From an uncultured Mycoplasmatota bacterium (lineage in GTDB: Bacteria; Bacillota_I; Bacilli_A; RF39; UBA660), in contig CAMBYP010000009.1 in the NCBI GenBank assembly GCA_945872435.1, forward strand, positions 1 to 32,066: a stretch of 32,066 nt of DNA. The letters are read 5' to 3'. Below, in pieces: positions 22,172 to 29,831 of this stretch. Position 1 is the first letter of the stretch; every line of letters starts with the position of its first letter. The translations under genes and the position numbers were made by a program. Under the pieces are notes generated by a model. It did no database searches. It saw only the letters and a list, made by a program, of their open reading frames with translations, and was not told the DNA's origin.

Positions 22172-23089
22172 ATGAAAACAATGAAAGAATCAATAAAAAT
22201 AAGCCCATTAAAAAATTTAAATGAAGTTCTTGACAAAGAATATAATGAGGCTTTAAAAAATCCTGTTTTTGAAGAAATTGTTACAAAGTTAAAAATAGAT
22301 CATGATATTTTAAAGAGTTATACTTCTTCTTTATTAGATAGTGCTGAAGAGTATGAACATTGTAAAAATTGTAAGAATTTATTAGGATGTAAAAATAAGA
22401 TTACGGGTCATTGTTATTTGCCAATGAAAAATGGAAATGGTTTAGAGTTTGGTTATAAGGCTTGTAAAAAATATCAAAAAAAACAAGAAGAACAAAAATA
22501 TTTAGAAAATATGCATTTATTTCATGTCAGTGATGAATTATTACATGCTTCTATGAAAGATATTTATAAAGAAGATCGTAAACGTTTTCCTATTTTTAAA
22601 TGGGAACAACAATTTTTAAAAAAATTCGAGAAGGATATTCATCAAAAAGGGCTTTTTTTACATGGATCCTTTGGAAGTGGAAAGAGTTATATATTAGCTG
22701 CTTTATTTCATGAATTAGCGAAAAAAGGAAATCAATGTGCAATTTTGTTTTGGCCTGAATTTTTAAATCATAATAAAGGGTTGTACCCATCTGAGTTTCA
22801 ACTTGTATTAGAAAAAATGAAAAAAGTTCCGCTTTTATTGATTGATGATATTGGTGCTGAAAATACAACGGCATGGAGTAGGGATGATGTGTTGATGCCT
22901 CTTTTACAATATCGTATGGATCATAAATTAGCGACATTTTTTACATCAAACTTAAATTACGAAGAATTGGAAGAACATTTTAGTATTTCCAAAAATAAAG
23001 TGGATATTGTAAAAGCACGACGTATTATGGAACGTATTCGATATTTAACTGATGAAATTGAATTAGTTAGTGATAATTTAAGAAATTAA
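22172..23089 (+). CDS. dnaI: primosomal helicase loader DnaI
   Basis: 305-aa AAA+ ATPase that loads the replicative helicase on single-stranded DNA. The N-terminal domain has a zinc-binding cluster with Cys at about 64, 67, 73 and 81 (CKNCKNLLGC then HCYLP). The C-terminal ATPase has Walker A GSFGSGKS (165-172), Walker B LLLIDDIGAE and sensor-1-like FTSNLNYEEL. RRIMERIRYL provides the arginine-rich end. ATG 22172 follows GAGGTGAAG; the TTG at 22154 in the ORF track lies inside dnaB and before the ribosome binding site. It is coupled to dnaB. Confidence 0.93.
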   Translation: MKTMKESIKISPLKNLNEVLDKEYNEALKNPVFEEIVTKLKIDHDILKSYTSSLLDSAEEYEHCKNCKNLLGCKNKITGHCYLPMKNGNGLEFGYKACKKYQKKQEEQKYLENMHLFHVSDELLHASMKDIYKEDRKRFPIFKWEQQFLKKFEKDIHQKGLFLHGSFGSGKSYILAALFHELAKKGNQCAILFWPEFLNHNKGLYPSEFQLVLEKMKKVPLLLIDDIGAENTTAWSRDDVLMPLLQYRMDHKLATFFTSNLNYEELEEHFSISKNKVDIVKARRIMERIRYLTDEIELVSDNLRN

Positions 23090-23106
23090 ATCATATATTA
23101 TACAAA

Positions 23107-23135
23107 TTGACAAATGAATGTGCTTATGTTAGAAT
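23107..23135 (+). promoter_or_regulatory. strong promoter of the OLE RNA candidate
   Basis: TTGACA, 17 nt, TAGAAT, placing transcription start near 23142, a few nt before the closing helix. Confidence 0.8.
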
Positions 23136-23141
23136 GCTATC

Positions 23142-23762
23142 TAGAAATGGCGCATTATTCTAGTCAATTTCTTTTATTAGGAAGACGGGGCTAAAAATCC
23201 GTTAAAGAGCACATCTGTGAAACATTTGGTGCTTGCTTCATACGCCCAGTTTGGGGTGAGTGCTGGATGGATGAAATATTGGGCGATCGTAATGGCATAC
23301 GACCTCGACCCAATATTTCGTGGAGACCTATACTTGTTATTAGCCTATACATGTTTTCATTGACGGACTAGTAACGACTTAGGATAAAACCTACTTTGCG
23401 GGGCAACTTGTGAGTAGTGTAGCTTGTCTTGCGTGATATTTGGGGATAAAAGATCTACATAAAGTGACAATGGCCAACGTTATTTTATGATTGCTTTTTG
23501 AAACAAGTGTTGCAAAAAAGAATTAGTAATAAAAGAATTGTTGAGGAAATCTCCTAGAGTGTTTTGTTAACATAGGATTGCAGTGTACACTCAGTGGTAA
23601 TCAAGTCATATACTAGGTGACAGTATATCAAAAACTTTAAAGGGGAACCGCTATTTGGTAACGAATAGTAGTTTTTGGGGAAATCCTACTTGACCTAAGG
23701 TGCAAAGTTTACTATGTTAATAGCCATTTAAAAGTAAAAATGAGGGGCGGTTGCTCCTTTTA
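23142..23762 (+). ncRNA. ole: large structured RNA, probable OLE RNA
   Basis: A stretch of about 620 nt with no reading frame, visibly richer in G and C than its surroundings. The ends pair: AAATGGC (23145), ATTA (23154) and TAGT (23161) match ACTA (23711), TAAT (23718) and GCCATTT (23723) in register. Inside, GAAATATTGGG (23273) pairs with CCCAATATTTC (23309), and ATATACT/AGTATAT forms a hairpin at 23608-23628. A strong promoter precedes it. An OapA-family membrane protein starts 18 nt after its 3' end. OLE RNAs are about 600 nt and are normally linked to oapA; they form a membrane-associated RNP tied to Mg2+ and stress responses. The structure is seen; the family name rests on size, architecture and neighbour, not on an alignment. 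Confidence 0.8.
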
Positions 23763-23766
23763 TTTA
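23741..23766 (+). terminator. weak hairpin at the 3' end of the OLE RNA
   Basis: GAGGGGC pairs with GCTCCTT (with G-U pairs) around GGTT, then TTATTT. It may allow readthrough into oapA, for which no separate promoter is visible. Confidence 0.5.
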
Positions 23767-23779
23767 TAGAAAGGAAATT

Positions 23780-24391
23780 ATGAAACGATATAGTAAGGTG
23801 AAAGATGAAATTGCTTCATTAAAGCGTGAAGATCAAAAAAGAGCAAATAAATTAAAAGAAAAACAAAGAAAAAATAAAAAATGGATTATACAAATTTTTA
23901 TTATGGCTTTTTTTATTTCTGTAATGTTTTCATTTGTTTCTGAAACATTTATTCCAAAACTTTCACTTGTATTTGGAATTTTGTTAATTGTTGTTTTTAT
24001 TGCATTAGGAATTGTTTTTGATATGATTGGTGTAGCTGTGACAGCAAGTGATGAAAAACCTTTTCATTCTATGAGTGCTAGAAAAGTAAGAGGTGCAAAA
24101 GTAGCTGTTCTTTTGAAAAAAAATGCAGATAAAGTTGGTAGTTTTTGTAATGATGTGATTGGAGATATTTGTGGTGTAGTATCTGGTAGTGCAGGAGCTA
24201 TTATTGCGAGCTCGATTGCAAATCAAACTTCTTTATCACCATTTCTTCTTTCTTTAATTGTGACTGGTTTGATTGCTGCTTTTACAATAGGAGGAAAAGC
24301 GATTGGAAAATCAGTAGCAATTAATCAATGTAATATGATTTTATATGAAGTCGCTAAAGTAATATCTTATTTTTATCATCCTAAAAAATAA
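23780..24391 (+). CDS. oapA: OLE-associated membrane protein OapA family (CorB-like)
   Basis: 203-aa protein with a very basic cytoplasmic N-terminus (about residues 1-36, Lys/Arg-rich and suited to RNA contact) and four hydrophobic segments (about 37-57, 62-88, 133-150, 155-178). The conserved core is FDMIGVAVTASDEKPFHSMSARKVRGAK, then ADKVGSFCNDVIGDICGVVSGSAGA, which carries the acidic DVIGD motif. From memory, proteins with this core are often annotated as Mg2+/Co2+ transporter CorB-like and include OapA, the partner of OLE RNA. AAAGGAAA precedes the ATG. Its position directly behind the RNA is the decisive context. Transport activity is unproven. Confidence 0.85.
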   Translation: MKRYSKVKDEIASLKREDQKRANKLKEKQRKNKKWIIQIFIMAFFISVMFSFVSETFIPKLSLVFGILLIVVFIALGIVFDMIGVAVTASDEKPFHSMSARKVRGAKVAVLLKKNADKVGSFCNDVIGDICGVVSGSAGAIIASSIANQTSLSPFLLSLIVTGLIAAFTIGGKAIGKSVAINQCNMILYEVAKVISYFYHPKK

Positions 24392-24405
24392 GAATTACTT
24401 TTTTT
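24356..24405 (+). terminator. long terminator inside the oapA 3' end
   Basis: AAAGTAAT plus TCTTATTTTT pair with AAAAATAAGA plus ATTACTTT (18 bp, one bulged A) around a 9-nt loop, then T's. The 5' arm lies in the oapA coding sequence. Confidence 0.85.
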
Positions 24406-24406
24406 C

Positions 24407-24435
24407 TTGTATTTCTAACTATAGTTCGATATAAT
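24407..24435 (+). promoter_or_regulatory. rsmE operon promoter
   Basis: TTGTAT, 17 nt, TATAAT. The ORF-track ATG at 24434 falls inside the -10 box, so it cannot be the start. Confidence 0.7.
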
Positions 24436-24451
24436 GATTGCGGTGAAGTTT

Positions 24452-25162
24452 ATGCAGAGATATTTTGCTTTAAAAAAAGAAAAAAATTATTTTATTCTTC
24501 CAAATGATGATTATCATCATATTTTAAGAGTCATGAGAGGAAAAGAAAATGAGCATATTGAAGTAGTGTATGAAAATTGTGTATATTTATGTGCTTTAAA
24601 AAATGTAGAACAGTCTTTAACAATTGAAATTGATTCTTTATTAGAAAAAGGTGTAAAAGAACGTGAAATGATATTTTGTATTCCATATTTAAAAGAAACC
24701 AAAATGGATTTTATTCTTCAAAAGGGTACTGAAATGGGAGCAAGCATGTTTATTTTATATCCTGCAACATTTAGTATGGTAAAAATAGATGATAAAAAAT
24801 TACCTAAGAAATTAGAACGATGGAATCGAATTTTAAAAGAGGCAAGTGAACAGTCAAAACGAACTAATATTCCTCAAATTCAAACAATTTCTCATTTACG
24901 TGATTTAAAAAATATGACAGGTGTTAAGTTTTTGTGTAGTACACGTGAAAAAGAAAAAACTATTAAAAAATTTTTGCAATCACAATCTAATTGTGATAAA
25001 CTGATAGTAGTAATTGGTCCTGAAGGAGGACTATCTGAAGCAGAGGAAAAACAATTAAATGAAATTGGTTTTGAAAGTATTACTTTAGGAAATCGCATTT
25101 TACGAGTAGAAAGTGTACCACTTTTCGTTTTAAGTTGTTTAAATTATGAATTTATGGAGTGA
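24452..25162 (+). CDS. rsmE: 16S rRNA m3U1498 methyltransferase RsmE
   Basis: 236-aa SPOUT-class methyltransferase modifying U1498 in the ribosomal decoding region. An N-terminal PUA-like part (HHILRVMRGKENEHIEVV) is followed by the knotted domain. There QKGTEMGASMFILYPA, RWNRILKEASEQSKRTNIPQI, LIVVIGPEGGLSEAEEKQL and LGNRILRVESVPLFVLSCLNYE are all diagnostic, the last two forming the SAM-binding knot. The start is ATG 24452, behind CGGTGAAG and downstream of the promoter. In Bacillus, rsmE (yqeU) sits next to mtaB (yqeV); here one extra gene separates them. Confidence 0.95.
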   Translation: MQRYFALKKEKNYFILPNDDYHHILRVMRGKENEHIEVVYENCVYLCALKNVEQSLTIEIDSLLEKGVKEREMIFCIPYLKETKMDFILQKGTEMGASMFILYPATFSMVKIDDKKLPKKLERWNRILKEASEQSKRTNIPQIQTISHLRDLKNMTGVKFLCSTREKEKTIKKFLQSQSNCDKLIVVIGPEGGLSEAEEKQLNEIGFESITLGNRILRVESVPLFVLSCLNYEFME

Positions 25163-25167
25163 TTAGT

Positions 25168-25983
25168 ATGAATATAATAAATTCTTTTGTTCATAGTGAA
25201 TTATTTTTTTATGTTCTGATTATTTTATTTGTTGTTGTTTTAGCAATCTTTGGAGTCGTTGTATATATTGAATGCCGAAAGTTAAAAATTAGCGAAGCAC
25301 AACAGGATATTGAAAGATTAAAGAAAAAAGAAAATGCACCAATAGAAATGGAAAGCCCAAAAAAAGAAGAACCAATAGAACCAAATGTGCAACAACAAAT
25401 CGATTCTCAAATAGAAGATGATGAAATTGAAATATTAGAAGAAAAATCAAAAGAACAAGAAGAAAATTTAGAAAATACATCTTCCTTAGAAATTGAAAGA
25501 TTACTTGCTCGTATGCAAGAAGATTTGGAGGAAGAAAAAGAAAAGACACCAGAATGTTTTGAAAAGGAACAAGAAGAACAAGCAATTATTAGTTATGAAG
25601 AATTGGTTCGTGCAGCTCGAAATCAAGAAAATATGGATGTTGATAGTCAAACTCCGATTAGTAATAAAGAATTAGAAAAACAAATGGAAAAAATGAAGAA
25701 AAAAGAACAAGAAGAATTTACTAAAAAGGAAGGATTTCATACAAGTCAATTTATATCTCCAGTATATGGAATTCAAAAAGAAAAGAAAGCAATGCCTAAT
25801 TTAAAGCAGGAATTAACTCAGTTTCAAAAAGAATTTCAGTTAGATATAAATTCTGCAAATCATGAAAATATGCAAGATTTTTCTATGTTAGAAGAAATTA
25901 CACAAGAAAATGAAGATAATGATGTAAATAAAAATGTTGAATTTTTAGATTCTTTGAAAGAATTTAGAAAAAATTTAGAGTAG
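25168..25983 (+). CDS. hypothetical membrane-anchored Glu/Lys-rich coiled-coil protein
   Basis: Unrecognised 271-aa protein. One N-terminal membrane helix (about residues 9-31, LFFYVLIILFVVVLAIFGVVVY) is followed by a long, highly charged cytoplasmic region dominated by Glu, Lys and Gln with coiled-coil character. A C-terminal part has FHTSQFISPVYGIQKEKKAMPNLKQEL and ends in EFLDSLKEFRKNLE. The anchor-plus-coiled-coil layout resembles division or scaffold proteins only in general form. ATG 25168 follows GGAG at good spacing. It lies between rsmE and mtaB, which are neighbours in Bacillus. Function unknown. Confidence 0.78.
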   Translation: MNIINSFVHSELFFYVLIILFVVVLAIFGVVVYIECRKLKISEAQQDIERLKKKENAPIEMESPKKEEPIEPNVQQQIDSQIEDDEIEILEEKSKEQEENLENTSSLEIERLLARMQEDLEEEKEKTPECFEKEQEEQAIISYEELVRAARNQENMDVDSQTPISNKELEKQMEKMKKKEQEEFTKKEGFHTSQFISPVYGIQKEKKAMPNLKQELTQFQKEFQLDINSANHENMQDFSMLEEITQENEDNDVNKNVEFLDSLKEFRKNLE

Positions 25984-26001
25984 GTCATTAGACCTATTTT
26001 T
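25981..26001 (+). terminator. short hairpin between the orphan gene and mtaB
   Basis: TAGGTC-ATTA-GACCTA followed by TTTTT, beginning at the stop codon. mtaB lies 15 nt further on, so readthrough is needed. Confidence 0.6.
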
Positions 26002-26015
26002 AGTAGGGAGGTATT

Positions 26016-27296
26016 ATGTTAGTTTCAATATATACATTAGGATGTAAGGTAAATACATATGAGTCGAATGTTATTTTAGAACAATTTAAAAAAGCCGGAT
26101 ATGAGCAAACAACTTTAAATGCTGATGTAGCAGTTATTAATACTTGTACAGTTACAAATACGGCAAGTAAAAAATCAATCAAAATGATTCATCAAGCTAT
26201 TCGTAAAAATCCAAATGCAGTGATTGTTGTATGTGGGTGTATGAGTCAAGTTGCCAAAGAGGAAGTGCAAAATATAGACGGAGTTCATATTGTGATTGGA
26301 AATTATGGAAAAAGCATGATCCCTAAATTAGTTGCAGAATATTTAAAAGAGCATAAACCAATTATTGATATAAGATCATTAGAACAAAAAGAGTTTGAAT
26401 GTATGAGACTTGAAAATTTTAATAGAACAAGAGCATTTATTAAAATACAAGATGGTTGTGAAAATTTTTGCAGCTATTGTATTATTCCATATGCAAGGGG
26501 ACATGTAAGAAGTAAGAAGAAATCTGAAATTTTAGAAGAGGCAAAAAATTTGATTGCAAATGGTCATCATGAAATTGTTTTAACAGGAATTCATACAGGA
26601 CATTATGGTAGTGATTTAAAGAATGAAAACTTTGCTTCTTTACTACGTGATTTACTTACTTTGAAAGGATTAGAACGTCTTCGTATTTCTTCTATTGAAA
26701 TGAATGAAATTACAGATGAAGTCATTGAACTTATGAAAAATCATTCTATTTTAGTAGATCATATGCATATTCCTTTACAAAGTGGTTGTGATAAAATATT
26801 AAAATTGATGAATCGAAAATATGACTTAAAAGAATTTGAACAAAAACTAAATGATATCCGTGCTGTTAGACCAAAAATTTCTATTACTACAGATGTTATT
26901 GTAGGTTTTCCAAATGAGACAGAAAGCGATTTTCAAGAAACAATTCGTACTGTTAAAAAATTTAAATTTTCTAAGATTCATGTTTTTCCATATTCAAGAC
27001 GTAAGGGAACTGTAGCTGATTCTATGGATGATCAAGTTGATGAAAGAATTAAAAAAGAAAGAACAAAAAAATTAATTGCTATTTCAGAACAATTAGAACA
27101 CGATTATTGGAAATTATTTTTAAATCGTACCGTGGAAGTAATTCCAGAAGTATATAAAAATGAAAATTTAATTGGTCATACAGGAAATTATTTATTAGTT
27201 AAAATTCCAACTCAGGATGATAAATTATTACATCAAACCGTTATGGTAAAATTAATTGATATGGAAGGCATTTACATGATTGGAAAATTAGTTTAA
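26016..27296 (+). CDS. mtaB: tRNA t6A37 methylthiotransferase MtaB
   Basis: 426-aa radical-SAM methylthiotransferase that converts t6A37 to ms2t6A37 in tRNAs reading ANN codons. The UPF0004 domain supplies cysteines at 10, 44 and about 75 (TLGCKVNTYES, INTCTVTN, VVCGCMSQ) for one cluster. The radical-SAM motif CENFCSYC (148-155) supplies the other. IVLTGIHTGHYG, IPLQSGCDKILKLMNRKY and DVIVGFPNET follow, and a C-terminal TRAM domain occupies about residues 365-426. The form GCKVNTYES without an extra insert fits MtaB rather than MiaB. AGGGAGG precedes the ATG. Confidence 0.95.
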   Translation: MLVSIYTLGCKVNTYESNVILEQFKKAGYEQTTLNADVAVINTCTVTNTASKKSIKMIHQAIRKNPNAVIVVCGCMSQVAKEEVQNIDGVHIVIGNYGKSMIPKLVAEYLKEHKPIIDIRSLEQKEFECMRLENFNRTRAFIKIQDGCENFCSYCIIPYARGHVRSKKKSEILEEAKNLIANGHHEIVLTGIHTGHYGSDLKNENFASLLRDLLTLKGLERLRISSIEMNEITDEVIELMKNHSILVDHMHIPLQSGCDKILKLMNRKYDLKEFEQKLNDIRAVRPKISITTDVIVGFPNETESDFQETIRTVKKFKFSKIHVFPYSRRKGTVADSMDDQVDERIKKERTKKLIAISEQLEHDYWKLFLNRTVEVIPEVYKNENLIGHTGNYLLVKIPTQDDKLLHQTVMVKLIDMEGIYMIGKLV

Positions 27297-27321
27297 AATG
27301 AAAGAGAAAAGGGGCTTATAT

Positions 27322-28278
27322 ATGAAATTTAGTATTATTGTAGCAGTAAATCCAAAAAGACAAAGTATTGGGAAATTGTTAGATTCACTGAAAAAACAGT
27401 CATATTCTAATTACGAGGTGATTGTTATTACTGATGATCAAACGCCTTCATTAGTACAAATGATAACACCGTATTTAACGGATATCCGTTTTCGAATGTT
27501 TCAAAAAGCATATCGTGGTGTAGCATCTGCTCGTAATTTTGGTATGCAATATATCAGTGGTGATTATACATTATTTATTGATGATGACGATTATGTAGAT
27601 GAAGATTTTTTAGAAAGTATTGAAGATGCAATTCAAGATAATTTAGGAATCGATGTAATAAAGTTTCAGCCTAAATTAGTGGATGAAAATGGAACTTTGA
27701 TACGTCGTGTATTTGATACTGCTTTTTCTAGATTATCACCAGAAGAAGCATTTCCTATTTTAATTCAAGGTGAGTATATTGAACCAGCAGTGCTATATGC
27801 TTTCAAAACAGAATTTTTAAAACAGAAACAATTACTTTTTCAAGATGGAAAAAGTGAATGCGATTTTTCTTTTGTACCTCTTGCTTTGGTATATGCGAAT
27901 AAAATTGTGAGTTTAACTTATGCAGGAATGAATTTTACAAAAAGAAATCGTAGAAAGTTCGTAACTGGTTCTAAAGAGGCAACACGTATTGTATATGACA
28001 CACTATTTCAATATGATTATATGATGAAAAAAGTAATGGAAGACTCTAATCTTTCTCTATTTTTAAAAAAGAAATTTTTTGACTATCTTTCTTATTCGGT
28101 TATTTTGAAAGGTACATTATTACCAGATGATGATATTGCTGGGTATACAATTGAATTAAACAAAAGAGAGGTTGCTAATTATTTAATTGCTAATACCATT
28201 TCTAAAATGATTACAAAATTTTCAATAAAAAAAGATATGGATTCTTATATTAAAAAATGTAAGTCAAAGATGAAGTAG
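27322..28278 (+). CDS. family 2 glycosyltransferase
   Basis: 318-aa GT-A fold glycosyltransferase. The N-terminus SIIVAVNPKRQSIGKLLDSLKKQSYSNYEVIVI is the nucleotide-sugar domain. RGVASARNFGMQYISGDYTLFIDDDDYVDEDFLE contains the metal-binding Asp cluster (DDDD, about residues 86-89). The acceptor and sugar donor are unknown; wall polymer or surface glycan synthesis is likely. ATG 27322 follows AAAAGGGG at 7 nt, so the ORF-track start at 27298 is rejected. The following gene is a shorter relative 8 nt downstream, so they form one unit after mtaB. Confidence 0.88.
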   Translation: MKFSIIVAVNPKRQSIGKLLDSLKKQSYSNYEVIVITDDQTPSLVQMITPYLTDIRFRMFQKAYRGVASARNFGMQYISGDYTLFIDDDDYVDEDFLESIEDAIQDNLGIDVIKFQPKLVDENGTLIRRVFDTAFSRLSPEEAFPILIQGEYIEPAVLYAFKTEFLKQKQLLFQDGKSECDFSFVPLALVYANKIVSLTYAGMNFTKRNRRKFVTGSKEATRIVYDTLFQYDYMMKKVMEDSNLSLFLKKKFFDYLSYSVILKGTLLPDDDIAGYTIELNKREVANYLIANTISKMITKFSIKKDMDSYIKKCKSKMK

Positions 28279-28286
28279 GTGAAGAT

Positions 28287-28787
28287 ATGTTAGTCTCTAT
28301 TGTTGTATTATGTACAAATAAAAAGGTAAATGAATTAGATAAAAGATTACAAAATATATTAAAAAGAGTATCATTTTCTTATGAACTTATCTATGTTTTC
28401 CGTTCACGCTCTATATATTTAGAGCATAGACCTACTATGCAAGCAAAATTTGTGTGTGTGAAACATTTTTTTAGAACAAGAAAACAAGTTGAAAAAGTAT
28501 TTCGTATGACAGAGGGAGACTATGTGATTATATTATCACCAGATATTATGAATAGTCCATTTCATATGATAGATAGTATTGAATTAATAAAAAACAATGG
28601 ATGGGATATGATTACTATGTTGGATCAAGTGGTATCATATTCATTTTTTAAAAAATGTAAGAGTATGATACAAAATATAGTTCATCCAACTAGAATATTT
28701 TTTACAATGAAAAGAAAAGTAATGGAAGATTGGTTATTAAAAAAAGATATTTCCCATCTTTCTGCATATTATTTACCATATGATTAA
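28287..28787 (+). CDS. short glycosyltransferase-like protein
   Basis: 166-aa protein that starts like a GT2 enzyme (VSIVVLCTNKKVNELDKRLQNILKRVSFSYELIYVF). It continues with FRMTEGDYVIILSPDIMNSPFHMIDSIELIKNNGWDMITM, where the usual DDD metal motif is replaced by SPD. It is about half the length of a normal GT2 enzyme. It may be a degenerate copy, an inactive partner of the upstream GT, or a minimal GT-A domain. TAGGTGAAG gives a good ribosome binding site. A terminator follows. Confidence 0.72.
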   Translation: MLVSIVVLCTNKKVNELDKRLQNILKRVSFSYELIYVFRSRSIYLEHRPTMQAKFVCVKHFFRTRKQVEKVFRMTEGDYVIILSPDIMNSPFHMIDSIELIKNNGWDMITMLDQVVSYSFFKKCKSMIQNIVHPTRIFFTMKRKVMEDWLLKKDISHLSAYYLPYD

Positions 28788-28815
28788 AATACCAATGAAA
28801 AAATTGGTATTTTTT
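28786..28815 (+). terminator. terminator after the glycosyltransferase genes
   Basis: ATACCAAT-GAAAAA-ATTGGTAT with A's before and T's after. Confidence 0.9.
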
Positions 28816-28825
28816 ATTTCTATGA

Positions 28826-28854
28826 TTGACATTTTTATCTGGATAGATTATACT
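28826..28854 (+). promoter_or_regulatory. perR-rbr-sor promoter
   Basis: TTGACA, 17 nt, TATACT; the start of transcription would fall at about 28861. Confidence 0.82.
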
Positions 28855-28860
28855 GTTGAT

Positions 28861-28879
28861 AGTAGTAATCATTACTACT
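28861..28879. promoter_or_regulatory. PerR/Fur-type operator
   Basis: AGTAGTAATCATTACTACT is a perfect 9-1-9 palindrome starting at the predicted +1. Its central 7-1-7 part, TAGTAAT-C-ATTACTA, differs from the Per box TTATAATnATTATAA at two positions per half. Autorepression of the operon is the natural reading. Confidence 0.75.
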
Positions 28880-28893
28880 TATGAGGTGAGGGC

Positions 28894-29301
28894 ATGCGCT
28901 ATTCCAAGCAAAGAGAAGTGATATTAGAAGTAGTGAATCATAGTTTTAATCATCCGACTGCAGAAATGGTATATGATAAAGTGAAAGAAAAAATTCCTAA
29001 TATTAGTTTGGGAACGATTTATCGAAATTTAAATGCATTAGCAGATGCATCGTTGATTAAAAGAATCAGTATCCCTAAAGATGTTGATCATTTTGATCAT
29101 CGTAATTGTGATCATTATCATTTTTGTTGTATGAAATGCCATCAGTTATATGATTTGCCTGCTTCTAAAATAGAAATGCTTATTCATAATTGTGAAAAAG
29201 AGGAACAAGTTCAAATTACTGATTGTGAAGTACTCTTATATGGAATTTGTAAAAAATGTCTGAAAGGAAAGGATGAAGAAAATGGAATTAAAAGGAAGTA
29301 A
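28894..29301 (+). CDS. perR: PerR-type peroxide-sensing repressor (Fur family)
   Basis: 135-aa Fur-family regulator. The N-terminal winged helix ([43 protein letters not shown]) is followed by the dimerisation/metal domain. All five regulatory metal ligands of B. subtilis PerR (H37, D85, H91, H93, D104) have counterparts at H20, D68, H74, H76 and D87 with identical spacing. The structural zinc site is C79-x-x-C82 and C119-x-x-C122. The Asp at position 87, where iron-sensing Fur usually has Glu, favours peroxide sensing. GAGGTGAGG gives a strong ribosome binding site. It overlaps the rubrerythrin gene by 20 nt. PerR repressors respond to H2O2 by histidine oxidation. Confidence 0.9.
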   Translation: MRYSKQREVILEVVNHSFNHPTAEMVYDKVKEKIPNISLGTIYRNLNALADASLIKRISIPKDVDHFDHRNCDHYHFCCMKCHQLYDLPASKIEMLIHNCEKEEQVQITDCEVLLYGICKKCLKGKDEENGIKRK

Positions 29302-29821
29302 AACAGAACAAAATTTAATGACTGCTTTTGCAGGAGAAAGTCAAGCAAGAAATAAGTATACATATTTTGCATCTAAAGCAAAAAAAGAAGGATTTGAACA
29401 AATTGCAGCTATTTTTGAAGAAACTGCAAATAACGAAAAAGAACATGCTAAAATTTGGTTTAAATTATTAGAAGGTGGTCAAATTAAATCAACAGCTGAA
29501 AATTTATTAGCAGCAGCTGAAGGGGAAAACTATGAATGGACAGACATGTATAAAAATATGGCTGTAGAAGCACGTGAAGAAGGATTTGACCATATTGCAT
29601 TCTTATTTGAAGAAGTTGCAAAAATTGAAGAAAGTCATGAAAATAGATATCGTGCTTTATTAGAAAATGTAAAAGAAGAAAGAGTTTTCAATAAAGATGG
29701 GGAACAAATGTGGATTTGTAGAAATTGTGGACATGTTCATTTCGGAAGTGAAGCACCAGAAGTATGTCCAGTATGTGCACATCCAAAAGCTTATTTTGAA
29801 TTAAAATGTGAAAACTATTAA
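29282..29821 (+). CDS. rbr: rubrerythrin
   Basis: 179-aa non-haem iron peroxidase of anaerobes, reducing H2O2 to water. The ferritin-like diiron domain begins [22 protein letters not shown] and includes the ligands E19, E52-x-x-H55, about E96 and about E116-x-x-H119. The C-terminal rubredoxin domain has C146-x-x-C149 ([12 protein letters not shown]) and C162-x-x-C165 ([12 protein letters not shown]). The start [10 protein letters not shown] at 29282 matches the family; an alternative ATG lies 9 nt upstream. It is the second gene of the perR operon and the likely main target of the repressor. The electron donor (rubredoxin/NADH system) is not in this window. Confidence 0.96.
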   Translation: MELKGSKTEQNLMTAFAGESQARNKYTYFASKAKKEGFEQIAAIFEETANNEKEHAKIWFKLLEGGQIKSTAENLLAAAEGENYEWTDMYKNMAVEAREEGFDHIAFLFEEVAKIEESHENRYRALLENVKEERVFNKDGEQMWICRNCGHVHFGSEAPEVCPVCAHPKAYFELKCENY

Positions 29822-29831
29822 TCAGAAGATT

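Noticed and set aside
23142-23762. RNase P RNA, tmRNA or another large RNA family instead of OLE
   Set aside because: I see no GAGGAAAGTCC/ACAGAA core of RNase P and no tRNA-like acceptor end or tag-reading frame of tmRNA; the neighbouring OapA-like gene favours OLE.
24434-24451. ORF-track start of rsmE at 24434
   Set aside because: That ATG is part of the -10 promoter box TATAAT; the ATG at 24452 with GGTGAAG upstream fits.
25493-25675. 60-aa plus-strand ORF inside the charged coiled-coil gene
   Set aside because: Lys-rich frame shadow of A-rich sequence; no independent start signal.
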